Part shown: piece by piece, positions 7,422 to 15,788 of the stretch | How the letters are laid out: every line of letters begins with the position of its first letter | How positions within the stretch are numbered: the first letter of the stretch is position 1 | Assembly (NCBI GenBank): GCA_005881695.1 | Contig: VBBT01000105.1 | Span: 1 to 51,914 of the forward strand | Reading direction: 5' to 3' | Length of the DNA stretch: 51,914 nucleotides | From: Candidatus Bathyarchaeota archaeon | Lineage (GTDB): Archaea; Thermoproteota; Bathyarchaeia; 40CM-2-53-6 | Program-made: the position numbers and the translations under genes | The notes under the pieces: model-generated | What the model saw: only the letters and a program-made list of their open reading frames with translations | Told to the model about the DNA's origin: nothing | The model's database searches: none

Positions 7422-9002
7422 CTAAGACTTTGTTGTCATTTGCGGAAGAACCTTTCCTGATCTTGCTTTGTAGGCCGGCACTCCAACTCCGACTGCGATC
7501 ATGGGGCTCTTCGCGTTAGCATGTGGTGAGAAGAACTCTGTGACGGCATCGTCGAAGAAGGTCGATCCAGAGGCTCCGATTCCTACTGCATAAGAGGAGA
7601 GGTAGATCTTTCCTGCCCGGACCCCGGCTTCAAACTGGGCGGCTCGATAGCCTCTGTTGCCGAGAGATTTGAGAACAGAGTTGAGGTTTGTCAATAGAAA
7701 GAATACGACGCTGGCATCGCTAAAGAGCTGTTGTCCGAGACAGAGATAGCCCGACATGGAGCGATTCTTGAGAACCCTCAGTTGTTCGACCGAGTTTGTG
7801 TTTGCATCGTAAAAGTAGGATCCCGGAGCGAGTCCTTGGACGTCATTTGCTATGAAGTAGAAATCAATCAGCGTCTCATTATCTGGAAGAAAGTCAAAAG
7901 GAATTTTGGTGGCAGAAGCCCGGATGATCGTGGAGAGACGATCGAAGGAGATAGGATCTCGGGCGAATTTTCGGGTCGACCCTCGAAGCAGAATCACTTC
8001 ATCCAGGCGTGCGGACAAGTCTTCTTCCGACTCTCGCAATGGAAAGGCTGACGTAGTTAGTGGAACTGTTCGTTTGAATGGCCCTAGACTCCTCTTCCAC
8101 GATTCGGTCTCCAACTTGGTCTTTAGTTGGGAGGCCTCGTTGGTGTCCCATATTATCGGATAGTCAACTTCCTCCTTTGATAGCCGGTTGACCTCTAGGG
8201 CAAGGCTCGGAACCGATGTATCCATCCTTGGAGCTCTTTCACCAGGGCCAGCGCCGACAACTGCGAGGGCTACAGTTGCTTCTTTCTTTGGCTCCAAACC
8301 CAGAAGCCGGTCGACCTCGGAATCGACGAAGCCCAGTACAACTTTGGTAGAAAGGCCGGCTGAGTTAGAGGTAGCGAGAAGGTTGGCGGCGATAACTCCT
8401 GAGTCCCAGAACCAGTGACGATAGGATCTGGCTTCATACTTCCATGCGTTCCTCCATGCCAGTGATGTGAATGCGAAGGTGAACGGAGCAGACAAGCTAT
8501 CAGGGCTACCCGCATAATCCAGCTCGGCTCGATAGTCTCCTTCTCGCAATTTCGCTAGCGAGAAGTGTAGAGGGTTGAAGTGGTACACTCCTGCCTCTAA
8601 GCCCGGGATACGTCCGGAGATCACGTAGAGTTCGATGGGATAGAGCGCGCCGGTTGCGGAGGCTGCCCGCATGTAGTAGAATTCCTTGCCAAATCTCATT
8701 TTTCGTGTGAGTCCCGCAGAGAAGAAGAGAAGCTCGGAGAGCAGCCCTGTGTCGATCTGCTTGGTGCCTGCATCCTCATTCTCGCCTTTAATCGCCTTGA
8801 CAGAGGTTTTTTCAGGGCGAGGAAAGTTGCGTGGAAGGGCGATAGAAGGGAGATTCTTGTATTCTTTGAATTGAGCTGGTTTGTTGTCCCAGTCGAGGTA
8901 GTGGGCGGACGCTCCGATTCTGACTTCGGAGTGCTTCGTAGCCTCATGGTAGGTTAGAGCTGAACTGAAGTCATTGCCGGCCATTAGAGCGATTCTTGCC
9001 AT
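7422..9002 (-). CDS. SagB-type dehydrogenase, duplicated nitroreductase-like domains
   Basis: This encodes 526 residues. The N-terminus holds the archaeal SagB/ThcOx opening FSSALTYHEATKHS, then a nitroreductase-like domain with FYYMRAASATGALYPIELYV. A second domain starts near residue 335 (LDEVILLRGSTRKFARDPIS) and repeats the fold, including the C-terminal GIGASGSTFFDDAVTEFF. SagB enzymes are FMN-dependent and oxidise azolines in RiPP biosynthesis, but many archaeal copies stand alone. No YcaO, cyclodehydratase or precursor gene is seen nearby, so a role outside RiPP synthesis is likely. The start could be ATG 9002 or the ATG six codons in. Confidence 0.85.
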   Translation of the reverse strand: MARIALMAGNDFSSALTYHEATKHSEVRIGASAHYLDWDNKPAQFKEYKNLPSIALPRNFPRPEKTSVKAIKGENEDAGTKQIDTGLLSELLFFSAGLTRKMRFGKEFYYMRAASATGALYPIELYVISGRIPGLEAGVYHFNPLHFSLAKLREGDYRAELDYAGSPDSLSAPFTFAFTSLAWRNAWKYEARSYRHWFWDSGVIAANLLATSNSAGLSTKVVLGFVDSEVDRLLGLEPKKEATVALAVVGAGPGERAPRMDTSVPSLALEVNRLSKEEVDYPIIWDTNEASQLKTKLETESWKRSLGPFKRTVPLTTSAFPLRESEEDLSARLDEVILLRGSTRKFARDPISFDRLSTIIRASATKIPFDFLPDNETLIDFYFIANDVQGLAPGSYFYDANTNSVEQLRVLKNRSMSGYLCLGQQLFSDASVVFFLLTNLNSVLKSLGNRGYRAAQFEAGVRAGKIYLSSYAVGIGASGSTFFDDAVTEFFSPHANAKSPMIAVGVGVPAYKARSGKVLPQMTTKS

Positions 9003-9030
9003 CTCTCGTAATTAGTCTTCTCGAGTCACT

Positions 9031-9489
9031 GTGAAGCGCTCTTGGCGATTTTGGGGAATTTCGAGTCGGAGGCGGAATGAATTTATTCGCGACAAGGGAC
9101 CCTCTATATTGGGTCGAGAAGGTAGCTTGGCGAAGTATGCTGACATTGCGGTAAAGGGTTCAGTCGAGAATATTCAGAACCTGGCCCTTCAAGCTTTCAC
9201 GTCAAACGGGTTCACAATCCAATGGGATGGTCCGACGAAAGGAAAGGCGGAGAAGGGAAGCAAGGGAGCCAACATACTCCTTGGGGCGATGGCTCAACAT
9301 CATACCGTGACGTTCGAGATATACCCCGCCACCGAGGGTGGAACCCTCAGACCAATCAAGGTGGGTTCAGGAGCCGCAGGAGGACTCCTCGGAATGAGAA
9401 AGGTCAACAAGCAATTCGACCAGTTGACAGACACACTCTCCACTTGGTTCAAACAGCAAGGCCTCTTGCTCAACGTCAAGAAAGAATAG
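9031..9489 (+). CDS. Conserved-looking small protein, unknown
   Basis: This encodes 152 residues if started at GTG 9031. A TTG at 9127 preceded by GAAGGTAG is an attractive alternative, giving about 120 residues that begin LAKYADIAVKGSVENIQNL. The folded part has alternating strands and helices (HTVTFEIYP; VNKQFDQLTDTLSTWFKQQG) with a glycine-rich link (GSGAAGGLLG) that could be a turn or a short membrane-contacting segment. No family is recognised. It lies divergent to the SagB-type gene across about 28 bases. Confidence 0.5.
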   Translation: MKRSWRFWGISSRRRNEFIRDKGPSILGREGSLAKYADIAVKGSVENIQNLALQAFTSNGFTIQWDGPTKGKAEKGSKGANILLGAMAQHHTVTFEIYPATEGGTLRPIKVGSGAAGGLLGMRKVNKQFDQLTDTLSTWFKQQGLLLNVKKE

Positions 9490-9544
9490 ACAGAACCCAC
9501 TTCTTCGCGAGGTGGAGTTTCAACGTCTTACCTAGATCCCTGTG

Positions 9545-9553
9545 CATAAATAG
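9545..9553 (+). promoter_or_regulatory. Probable TATA box of the DUF885 gene
   Basis: CATAAATAG lies about 37 bases before the ATG at 9586. Archaeal TATA boxes sit about 25-30 bases before the transcript start, so this predicts a leader of roughly 10-15 bases. Confidence 0.5.
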
Positions 9554-9585
9554 AATCCAACTTCCGAATTGTCAAACGGACAAAT

Positions 9586-11301
9586 ATGCCGCGCGGGAAA
9601 TCAGTCTCGTCTAGTAATAACGTATCTCAGCTTAGCAAGCTGTACAACGATTACTGGGAATTCATCCTCAAAGAATATCCTCTCAGCGCAACCTATCTCG
9701 GGGACCATCGATATGATAGTTCCCTAGAAGACGCCTCGGAGGACGCTTTCCATCGTCGAGTCGGTCAGTCCAAGAAATATCTCGAACGGTTGAGGAGTAT
9801 CAAGAAACCATCCTCAAAACCAGATCTGCTGAACTACGAACTCTTCGAACGTGAACTAAAAGACAACCTAGAAGCAGCGAAGTTCCGTCCTTATCTCACG
9901 CCTATGACGCAGCAGTCCGGACTGCAAATCGACATTCCCGAGCTAGTCACGTATCATCCATTCGGGTCGCTCTCGGATTTCGAGAATTTTTCTGGCCGTC
10001 TTCGAGCCTTTCCCCGACTTGTAGACCAAGTCATTCAGAGCATGCGAAGCGGAATACGGGCTAAGATTGTTCTTGCGAAGGTGACTGCGGAAAAGATCAT
10101 TCCTCAATTGGAAGCTAACGTTGTCCGAGACCCTAAGAAGCTCGATCTCTACAAGTCAGTTGAGAACTTTCCACCGGGAATCGATTCAGGCGAGGCACAT
10201 CGGATAAAGAGCGACGTTGACGATGCGATCCAGCAGTCAGTCGTTCCGGCTTTTGAGAAGCTCCTCGCCTTCTTCAGAGAAGAGTATCTCCTAGCATGCC
10301 GAACCGATGTTGGTGCCTGGTCTCTCCCCGATGGGAACGAGCGGTATGCATACATGGTGAAGCATTACACTACTACCAACCTGTCACCATATGAGATTCA
10401 CGATCTGGGTCTCAAGGAGCTTTCACGTGTTCACAGGGAAATGCGTGCGATTGTAGACCAGATCGGATTCAAGGGGTCCTTGCAAGATTTCATCTCATCT
10501 CTCAGACGGGACAGATCGCTCTACAATACCTCAGCAACCGAGCTTCTAGAAGGATTCAAGAAAATTCTCCTAAGCATGGATGAGAAGCTTCCCTTATTGT
10601 TTGGACGGCTGCCCAAGGCGAAATATGGGTTCCGCGAAATTGAACCGTTCAGAGCCGAGGCCGCGCCAGACGCTTACTACTATCGTCCTCCCGAAGACGG
10701 GTCACGTCCAGCTTACTTCTACGTGAATACGTTCCGACCAGAACAACGGCCCAAGTACACGATGGAGGTACTGGCCTACCACGAAGCAGTGCCAGGCCAC
10801 CATCTACAACTGGCGATTCAGCAAGAACTGATTGATCTGCCGAAGTTTCGGAGACATGGTGGCTATACCGCGTTCATTGAAGGCTGGGGTCTCTATTCGG
10901 AGGAGCTCCCGAAGCTGGTTGGTTTCTACAAGGACGCACTTTCTGATTTTGGAAGGTTGAGTTTTGACGCCTGGCGGGCAGCGCGCCTTGTAGTTGACAC
11001 AGGAATCCACCATAAGCGATGGACACGTGAGCGCGCCATCCAATTCTTTCTAGAAAATACCGCTCTGTCAGAACTCAATATTGCTTCTGAGGTGGACAGA
11101 TACATCGCATGGCCAGGGCAAGCTCTCGCGTACAAGATTGGTCAGCTCAAGATCAGCGAGCTGAGGGATAGAGCCGAGAAGGCTCTGGGACCACGTTTCG
11201 ACATTCGCAAATTTCACGACGAACTCCTCGGCGATGGCGCGCTTGCACTGGACGTGCTCGAGGGTAAGATGCAAAGCTGGATTGGCAGGGAATACAGGTG
11301 A
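9586..11301 (+). CDS. DUF885-family metallopeptidase-like protein
   Basis: This encodes 571 residues, usual for DUF885. The N-terminus has the family pattern SKLYNDYWEFILKEYPLSAT with LGDHRYD. The zinc site is HEAVPGHH at about 399-406, a variant HExxxGH gluzincin motif, followed by FIEGWGLYSEEL at about 430 whose Glu would be the third ligand. The C-terminus carries DTGIHHKRWTRERAI and PGQALAYKIG, both typical. There is no signal peptide, so it is cytoplasmic here. The family is expected to cleave short peptides or act as an aminopeptidase-like enzyme, with substrate unknown. Confidence 0.85.
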   Translation: MPRGKSVSSSNNVSQLSKLYNDYWEFILKEYPLSATYLGDHRYDSSLEDASEDAFHRRVGQSKKYLERLRSIKKPSSKPDLLNYELFERELKDNLEAAKFRPYLTPMTQQSGLQIDIPELVTYHPFGSLSDFENFSGRLRAFPRLVDQVIQSMRSGIRAKIVLAKVTAEKIIPQLEANVVRDPKKLDLYKSVENFPPGIDSGEAHRIKSDVDDAIQQSVVPAFEKLLAFFREEYLLACRTDVGAWSLPDGNERYAYMVKHYTTTNLSPYEIHDLGLKELSRVHREMRAIVDQIGFKGSLQDFISSLRRDRSLYNTSATELLEGFKKILLSMDEKLPLLFGRLPKAKYGFREIEPFRAEAAPDAYYYRPPEDGSRPAYFYVNTFRPEQRPKYTMEVLAYHEAVPGHHLQLAIQQELIDLPKFRRHGGYTAFIEGWGLYSEELPKLVGFYKDALSDFGRLSFDAWRAARLVVDTGIHHKRWTRERAIQFFLENTALSELNIASEVDRYIAWPGQALAYKIGQLKISELRDRAEKALGPRFDIRKFHDELLGDGALALDVLEGKMQSWIGREYR

Positions 11302-11443
11302 ACCTATCGTCGATGTTAGCGCCGGGTGGTGAATCCGGGCGGGCTCATCATTTGAAGTGCGCATATTACTTCGCAGGATTGCTAAGCAGTTGTTATGGAG
11401 AAAGAGGGGGTTTAGATCCTTTGAGTTCGGAATCGGGCAGGGG

Positions 11444-12364
11444 TTAGCTGACGGTTACCTGTATTGTCACGGAGTGAGATATCGTTCCACTTGATCCGGT
11501 TACTGTTACAGTGTACGATCTAATTGGCGTGGAATGAAGCGCTGAGACTGTCAACGATGAAGTCCCAACCGTATTGCTAGCGCTGAGCGTGAGACTTGTG
11601 GGGTTCAGCGTAGCCGACGGGCCGTGTTTTACGACAGGAGAGACGACGGCCAGAAGACTTACGGACCCAGTGAACCCGCCCGTGCCGGTTACCGTGATGG
11701 TAACGGATCCTGAGGATCCCCGATTGAGCGCCAATGAGGAGGCACTCGCCGAGACAGTGAAGCCGGCTGTGGTTACAAATGTTGCCCCTTGGGCTGTCTC
11801 CGGTACGACCCCTCCAGGGGTGTTAGGGTTTACAACCTGAACGCATGTAGTGGTACCTTGTACGCTACTATTGCTGCACCCAGTCGGATATGATATCGGA
11901 GTGCCCGTCGTAGTTCCGACAATATTGTATCTTATACTGAACAGCAGACCTGTTGTGGGGCTGGAGGTAATGAAGCCCATCGCAGCCTCCGCAAGACGGA
12001 CGACCCCTGTGGATGTATTTGTGGAGTTTGCAAGGACGAAGGTACCGTGTCCCGAAAAAACGTTGCCCGCCGTGCTTACGCCTACTGGACTGATAACCGC
12101 TGGATCAGCTTGAACGCTGATGTCGAAGCTGTTGAAGGAATCCGATCCTTGGATAACAACGTTCACTACTATTTGATTGCCCACAGATTCGCTGAAGGTT
12201 GGCGCAGACGTTGGGCAGGAAGTCGTCATTGCAGAGAGGCAGACTATTCCTGTGAATTGAGCGTGTGCGGATCGAGGCATGGCCGGCAGGAAGCTCAGCG
12301 ATGCGATCGCTAGTCCAAAGAGTACTATGCTGACAGAGAGTTTCTTCCTATTTGATCGCTCCAA
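11444..12364 (-). CDS. Secreted protein with cohesin-like and Ig-like domains
   Basis: This encodes 306 residues. A signal peptide (basic MERSNRKK, hydrophobic VSIVLFGLAIASLSFLP, AHA site near 35) leads into a domain at about 60-190 with cohesin-like features (VVNVVIQGSDSFNSFDISVQ; MGFITSSPTTGLLFSIRYNI). From about 205 a Ser/Thr/Gly-rich Ig-like domain follows (VSASASSLALNRGSSGSVTI) to the C-terminus. There is no sortase motif or C-terminal TM segment, so it is secreted or loosely attached. Function is probably surface binding or adhesion; the cohesin relation is by pattern only. Confidence 0.65.
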   Translation of the reverse strand: MERSNRKKLSVSIVLFGLAIASLSFLPAMPRSAHAQFTGIVCLSAMTTSCPTSAPTFSESVGNQIVVNVVIQGSDSFNSFDISVQADPAVISPVGVSTAGNVFSGHGTFVLANSTNTSTGVVRLAEAAMGFITSSPTTGLLFSIRYNIVGTTTGTPISYPTGCSNSSVQGTTTCVQVVNPNTPGGVVPETAQGATFVTTAGFTVSASASSLALNRGSSGSVTITVTGTGGFTGSVSLLAVVSPVVKHGPSATLNPTSLTLSASNTVGTSSLTVSALHSTPIRSYTVTVTGSSGTISHSVTIQVTVS

Positions 12365-12394
12365 GATATTTTCGGAGCTTGGTGCCGGAGCTGG

Positions 12395-12406
12395 GCATAT
12401 AAGTTA
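12395..12406 (-). promoter_or_regulatory. Probable TATA box of the secreted cohesin-like gene
   Basis: On the reverse strand the sequence reads ACTTATATGCCC, a TATA-like element about 35 bases before the ATG at 12364. It predicts a short leader of about ten bases. Confidence 0.45.
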
Positions 12407-12663
12407 TTCTACTTGATTGGTAACGGGAGTCGCCTGTAGATAGACGTGTATTGTACCGGCAATCGAGGGTTGCTGACAACTTCCTCTCGAAAATGCCTCT
12501 AGGAAAAGAGGGTAGCAGCCGCGATCTCTTGGCCTTTCCTTTCAATGATAACCTTGTGAACCCGTGCGGACTCGCTACAGACAGGTGGGTTTCATGGTTT
12601 CGGGGGAGGGGTTTATCCGTCTGCGTTTGTAATGACTCTATGCGGGAGGGGCTTTGATGAGCG
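12407..12663. other. Noncoding gap between divergent genes
   Basis: There is no convincing gene, RNA or repeat in this stretch. A purine-rich GGGAGGGG lies about a dozen bases before the TTG of the acetyltransferase gene and may serve as its ribosome-binding site. Short open frames on both strands look random in composition. Confidence 0.5.
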
Positions 12664-13146
12664 TTGGACCCATGCCTCATAGTGAGGAGAGCTCTGCAGG
12701 CAGATGCTTACGCGGTAGATGGCCTTCTGTCCGAATGGTTTGATTGGAAACCAGACTCAGGACGACTAGACTCCATACGTCGGGCGATCACTAAAAGAGA
12801 ATTGCTTGTGGCAGAGGTTCGCAGTCTTGTGATCGGGTTCATCCACTACGCCATGCATGAAGATATCATCGACGGAGGCCTCAACTCGTTCATAACAGCG
12901 TTCTACGTTTCTCCAGCCTATAGAGGAAATGGTGTAGGAACGCTCCTCCTAACTGAAGCGATCGAATATTCCCTAGCAATGGGAGCAGTTGGCATTGAAA
13001 CATCGACAATTCACGCCTCAGCAAAGAAGCTGTACGAGAAACGTTACTTCAAGCAAACAATGGGAGATATCGGTGAGATTTTCCTCGAGCTCGACGTACC
13101 CGAATACTTGCACGCTAAGAAGATAGGAAATGAATCGAATGGCTAG
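12664..13146 (+). CDS. GNAT-family N-acetyltransferase
   Basis: This encodes 160 residues. The start is a TTG directly after an upstream stop, giving the usual GNAT opening LIVRRALQADAYAVDGLL. Motif A is FYVSPAYRGNGVGTLLLTEA, with R/Q-x-x-G-x-G/A for acetyl-CoA binding, and the C-terminal ASAKKLYEKRYFKQT matches motif B. The substrate is unknown. Its TAG overlaps the convergent pterin-synthase-like gene by four bases. Confidence 0.85.
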   Translation: MDPCLIVRRALQADAYAVDGLLSEWFDWKPDSGRLDSIRRAITKRELLVAEVRSLVIGFIHYAMHEDIIDGGLNSFITAFYVSPAYRGNGVGTLLLTEAIEYSLAMGAVGIETSTIHASAKKLYEKRYFKQTMGDIGEIFLELDVPEYLHAKKIGNESNG

Positions 13147-13505
13147 AATTGTGTAGAACCTGAATCTCTGTAGATCACGCTGGTTCCTTTCTTTCTGTTC
13201 TCCCACACTCTAATCTCGTGCAGTTCCTTGATAGACGGCTTGAGCTTCTCCCATATCCACACCGATATTCGTTCCATTGTTGGGTTGGGAATGATCTCAT
13301 TCAGATTTTTCTTGTCCAATTTCGCGATTATCTCCTGGTTGACGATTTTCTCGATAATGCGTGTGTCTAGAATCACTCCCCTTGCGTCTGGGGTCCCCTT
13401 GACGACCACTCTTAGCTCGTAGTTATGTCCTTGCATCGCCTTCTCGTCAACATCGAGAGAGGCAGCTGATGAAAACTGGAACTCTCTCATCGCGAACATT
13501 TCCAT
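13143..13505 (-). CDS. 6-pyruvoyltetrahydropterin synthase/QueD homologue lacking catalytic residues
   Basis: This encodes 120 residues with the T-fold of PTPS/QueD: REFQFSSAASLDVDEKAMQG, then GHNYELRVVVKG, NLNEIIPNPTMERISVWIWE and IRVWENRKKG. Family members bind zinc through three His (one in FxAAH, two in HGH) and use a Cys before HGH. Here the first His is Ser (AASL), HGH reads QGH, and the Cys position is Ala, so only one ligand remains. The pterin-anchoring Glu (VWE) is kept. The protein may bind a pterin or purine-like ligand without the classical reaction. Its neighbours are a RibD-like reductase and RibA. Confidence 0.8.
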   Translation of the reverse strand: MEMFAMREFQFSSAASLDVDEKAMQGHNYELRVVVKGTPDARGVILDTRIIEKIVNQEIIAKLDKKNLNEIIPNPTMERISVWIWEKLKPSIKELHEIRVWENRKKGTSVIYRDSGSTQF

Positions 13506-13516
13506 TCGTGGTCACT

Positions 13517-14368
13517 CTAGTTCCTGTAGTTCATCAAGTATCTTAGAAAGATATGACTCCCCGAGACTCCGACCGCCTCAAGCTCTGCGAGGGGAGAGTC
13601 TTCTAATCCGAAATGAATCCCGGTTACAAAACCGAGTCTTCTCTTTCCCTCGGAGTTAAGGTCACCCATGATCTGGGGGGAAACTGTGAGCCTGAGTTCA
13701 TCGATCAGCATCGCCTTGACCGCCCCCCCAGCCAAAGTGGGCCCTCCCTGAATGTCCAGAAGCTTTGCCCTGTAGTCTTTCCTCAAAATCCCTACGGCTT
13801 TGGTAACGTCTACGCTTGTATCGCCAATGGCATACGTTTTGGTGGGCTGGAGAGGGATGTGGCCTTGGGCTTGCAACCGTTTTGCTTGACTCTTCAGTTT
13901 CTCTTCTCCTAGCTTTGTTGTGAAAATGACCGGCTGCCACTCGTCGTTCTTCGGGTTGAACACGGGATGTTTCAAATCGACCTCTCCTCTCCCAGTTACA
14001 ACTGCCCTGACGGGTTTACGCTTCCTTTTCGTCAAGAGATCCAGTAGGTCCTTGTCCCTAGGATACCAGGTCGCCGCCGGGTTGTCTCTCAAGATCCCGG
14101 CACCTCCCAAGACTGCATCAGCCGTCGCCCATCCATACTGGAGCGCTCTATTATCGGCAAGACCCCCTGCGGCTAAGGGGTTGTCCTTCAAGTGTCGAAG
14201 AGCAATTTCGGATCCTCCGCGTTGCCCAGGTTCCAGGGGGACCGCAATGCCATCGATCGTGGTCACAAACATCAGGTAGGTGTGAGGAGATCCCTCGACC
14301 TTGTAGAATTCTGACAGTTGGTCTATGGATACGTTCGGGTCTTCAAATAATTGCACCGTTCTAACCAT
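13517..14368 (-). CDS. RibD C-terminal-like pyrimidine reductase (DHFR-like fold)
   Basis: About 283 residues from the ATG at 14368; the frame continues four codons upstream. The DHFR-like RibD-C pattern is clear: HTYLMFVTTIDGIAVPLEP, ADAVLGGAGILRDNP, PVRAVVTGRGEVDLKHPVF, DIQGGPTLAGGAVKAMLIDE and LRLTVSPQIMGD. The archaeal family reduces the ribosylamino-pyrimidine of riboflavin synthesis with NAD(P)H. Its substrate may differ here, as the N-terminus is longer than usual (QLFEDPNVSIDQLSEFYKV). It lies 11 bases downstream of the pterin-synthase-like gene's start and shares a divergent start region with the VOC gene. Confidence 0.8.
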   Translation of the reverse strand: MVRTVQLFEDPNVSIDQLSEFYKVEGSPHTYLMFVTTIDGIAVPLEPGQRGGSEIALRHLKDNPLAAGGLADNRALQYGWATADAVLGGAGILRDNPAATWYPRDKDLLDLLTKRKRKPVRAVVTGRGEVDLKHPVFNPKNDEWQPVIFTTKLGEEKLKSQAKRLQAQGHIPLQPTKTYAIGDTSVDVTKAVGILRKDYRAKLLDIQGGPTLAGGAVKAMLIDELRLTVSPQIMGDLNSEGKRRLGFVTGIHFGLEDSPLAELEAVGVSGSHIFLRYLMNYRN

Positions 14369-14379
14369 GGTTGCCGACA

Positions 14380-14859
14380 ATGTTAACGGATGTGTATATT
14401 GAGCTTCACGTCCCGGACTTCACGAAAGCAATAGAGTTCTACTCAAGACTGGGTTTCAAACTCCTTTGGCGGACCGAAGACTATCTTGTAATGAAGAGAA
14501 AGAGAAGCGTCCTCAATTTCTACGGCGGCAGTCAGAAAGTGTACTCCCACTCGTACTTCGGACGATTCAAGAAGACCACAAAATGCGGTTATGGGGTCGA
14601 GCTAATCATTCCAGTCGACCGAGTGGAACGCGTCTATAACAGCGTAAGGAAATTCGCAAAGATCGTCCAACCTCTGCAGTTGAAAAAATGGGGTAGGCGC
14701 GACTTCAGAATAGTCGATCCCTTTGGATTCTATCTGCGGATAACAGAGAGGTATGAGTGGATTGGCAAACTGGATTCGAGACAGAGGAAACTGATCAATA
14801 ACTACAAGATGAAACTCAAAGAGAAAGCTAGGCAGGACCGAGGAAACAGAAGAGGCTAA
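14380..14859 (+). CDS. Glyoxalase/VOC-superfamily protein
   Basis: From ATG 14380 the product has 159 residues with VOC opening VYIELHVPDFTKAIEFYSRL and GFKLLWRTEDYLVMKR, and a closing VDPFGFYLRITE. One paired betaalphabetabetabeta module is complete and the second is weaker, with a basic C-terminal extension (YKMKLKEKARQDRGNRRG). Metal ligands cannot be assigned with confidence, though the first His and final Glu positions are present. The earlier TTG at 14371 would overlap the divergent reductase start. Function unknown; possibly resistance or a metal-dependent lyase/dioxygenase. Confidence 0.75.
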   Translation: MLTDVYIELHVPDFTKAIEFYSRLGFKLLWRTEDYLVMKRKRSVLNFYGGSQKVYSHSYFGRFKKTTKCGYGVELIIPVDRVERVYNSVRKFAKIVQPLQLKKWGRRDFRIVDPFGFYLRITERYEWIGKLDSRQRKLINNYKMKLKEKARQDRGNRRG

Positions 14860-14861
14860 TC

Positions 14862-15566
14862 TCAATCCTGGTTATGATGATAAGCTAGATCGTCACGCTG
14901 CTCTATGTCGAGTATGTGGCCCAGCTTCTTCCTTTTCGTCTCCAGATAGAACTTGTTGAACTGGTTCGGTGGCATTACAACAGGTATCCTCTCAGCCACT
15001 TTGATTCCATGAAGTTGCAAATCCTTCAGTTTGTCCGGATTGTTCGTTAGAAGCTTGACCGATTTTACATGAAGCGACATCAGCATGTGGGCTGCTATGT
15101 CGTAGTCTCGCTCGTCAGGCCTGAAGCCCAGCTTCTTATTCGCCTCAACAGTGTCGAAACCTGTGTCCTGCAATTGGTAGGCTCTGATCTTGTTGACGAA
15201 ACCGATTCCGCGACCTTCTTGTCTTAGATAGAGAACTATCCCCCGTTCCATCTTGCCTATTCGCAGGAGGGACTCCTGAAGCTGCTCGCGGCAGTCGCAA
15301 CGTAGCGAGCCGATAGCATCGCCTGTCAGACACTCGGAGTGCAGCCTTACGGGAACGTCCTCTTTCTCGAACGTATCGCCATGGACAAACGCAGCATGCT
15401 CCTTCTTGTCGAAATTGTTCCAGAACGCGACGGCCTGATAGTCACCGTATAGAGTCGGTAGGTTTGCGATAGCCATGACCTTGACGCAGATCTCAGGTGC
15501 CTCACGGCATGCGTGGTCTTCGCTCTCCCTCAAGAGCTGCTCGACGGCCGATTTCGGTATGCCCAT
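14862..15566 (-). CDS. ribA: GTP cyclohydrolase II
   Basis: This encodes 234 residues from ATG 15566; a TTG lies just upstream. The zinc site Cys-x10-Cys-x-Cys is present as ECLTGDAIGSLRCDC, preceded by VPVRLHS, followed by LYLRQEGRGIGFVNKIRAYQ with the catalytic Arg/Glu region, and ends in PPNQFNKFYLETKRKKLGH. The enzyme opens GTP to the diaminopyrimidine, formate and pyrophosphate, the first step of riboflavin synthesis. Most archaea use the unrelated ArfA enzyme, so a bacterial-type RibA suggests acquisition. It ends two bases from the convergent VOC gene and lies near the RibD-like reductase. Confidence 0.93.
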   Translation of the reverse strand: MGIPKSAVEQLLRESEDHACREAPEICVKVMAIANLPTLYGDYQAVAFWNNFDKKEHAAFVHGDTFEKEDVPVRLHSECLTGDAIGSLRCDCREQLQESLLRIGKMERGIVLYLRQEGRGIGFVNKIRAYQLQDTGFDTVEANKKLGFRPDERDYDIAAHMLMSLHVKSVKLLTNNPDKLKDLQLHGIKVAERIPVVMPPNQFNKFYLETKRKKLGHILDIEQRDDLAYHHNQD

Positions 15567-15788
15567 CAAGGCCGATGCGAAAAACGGGAACAGTTACTTT
15601 TGAGGGTTGCTTTCTAGGGAGCTGACGAAATGGAACGAGGAGACAGTGGACCTTTATTGACGCATACAGTCCAAGAGTTTCCAGACAGGAAGAAGGCTCA
15701 GGATAGCCCATAACCCCGAACCGATCTAGTTCTTTTTTGCTTGCATAGTCTTTTGTTGTGACGAAGTCATTGAGATTCCAGACCCGTA

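Noticed and set aside
12348-12680. 110-codon reverse frame upstream of the acetyltransferase
   Set aside because: No hydrophobic or motif pattern; it covers two promoter regions.
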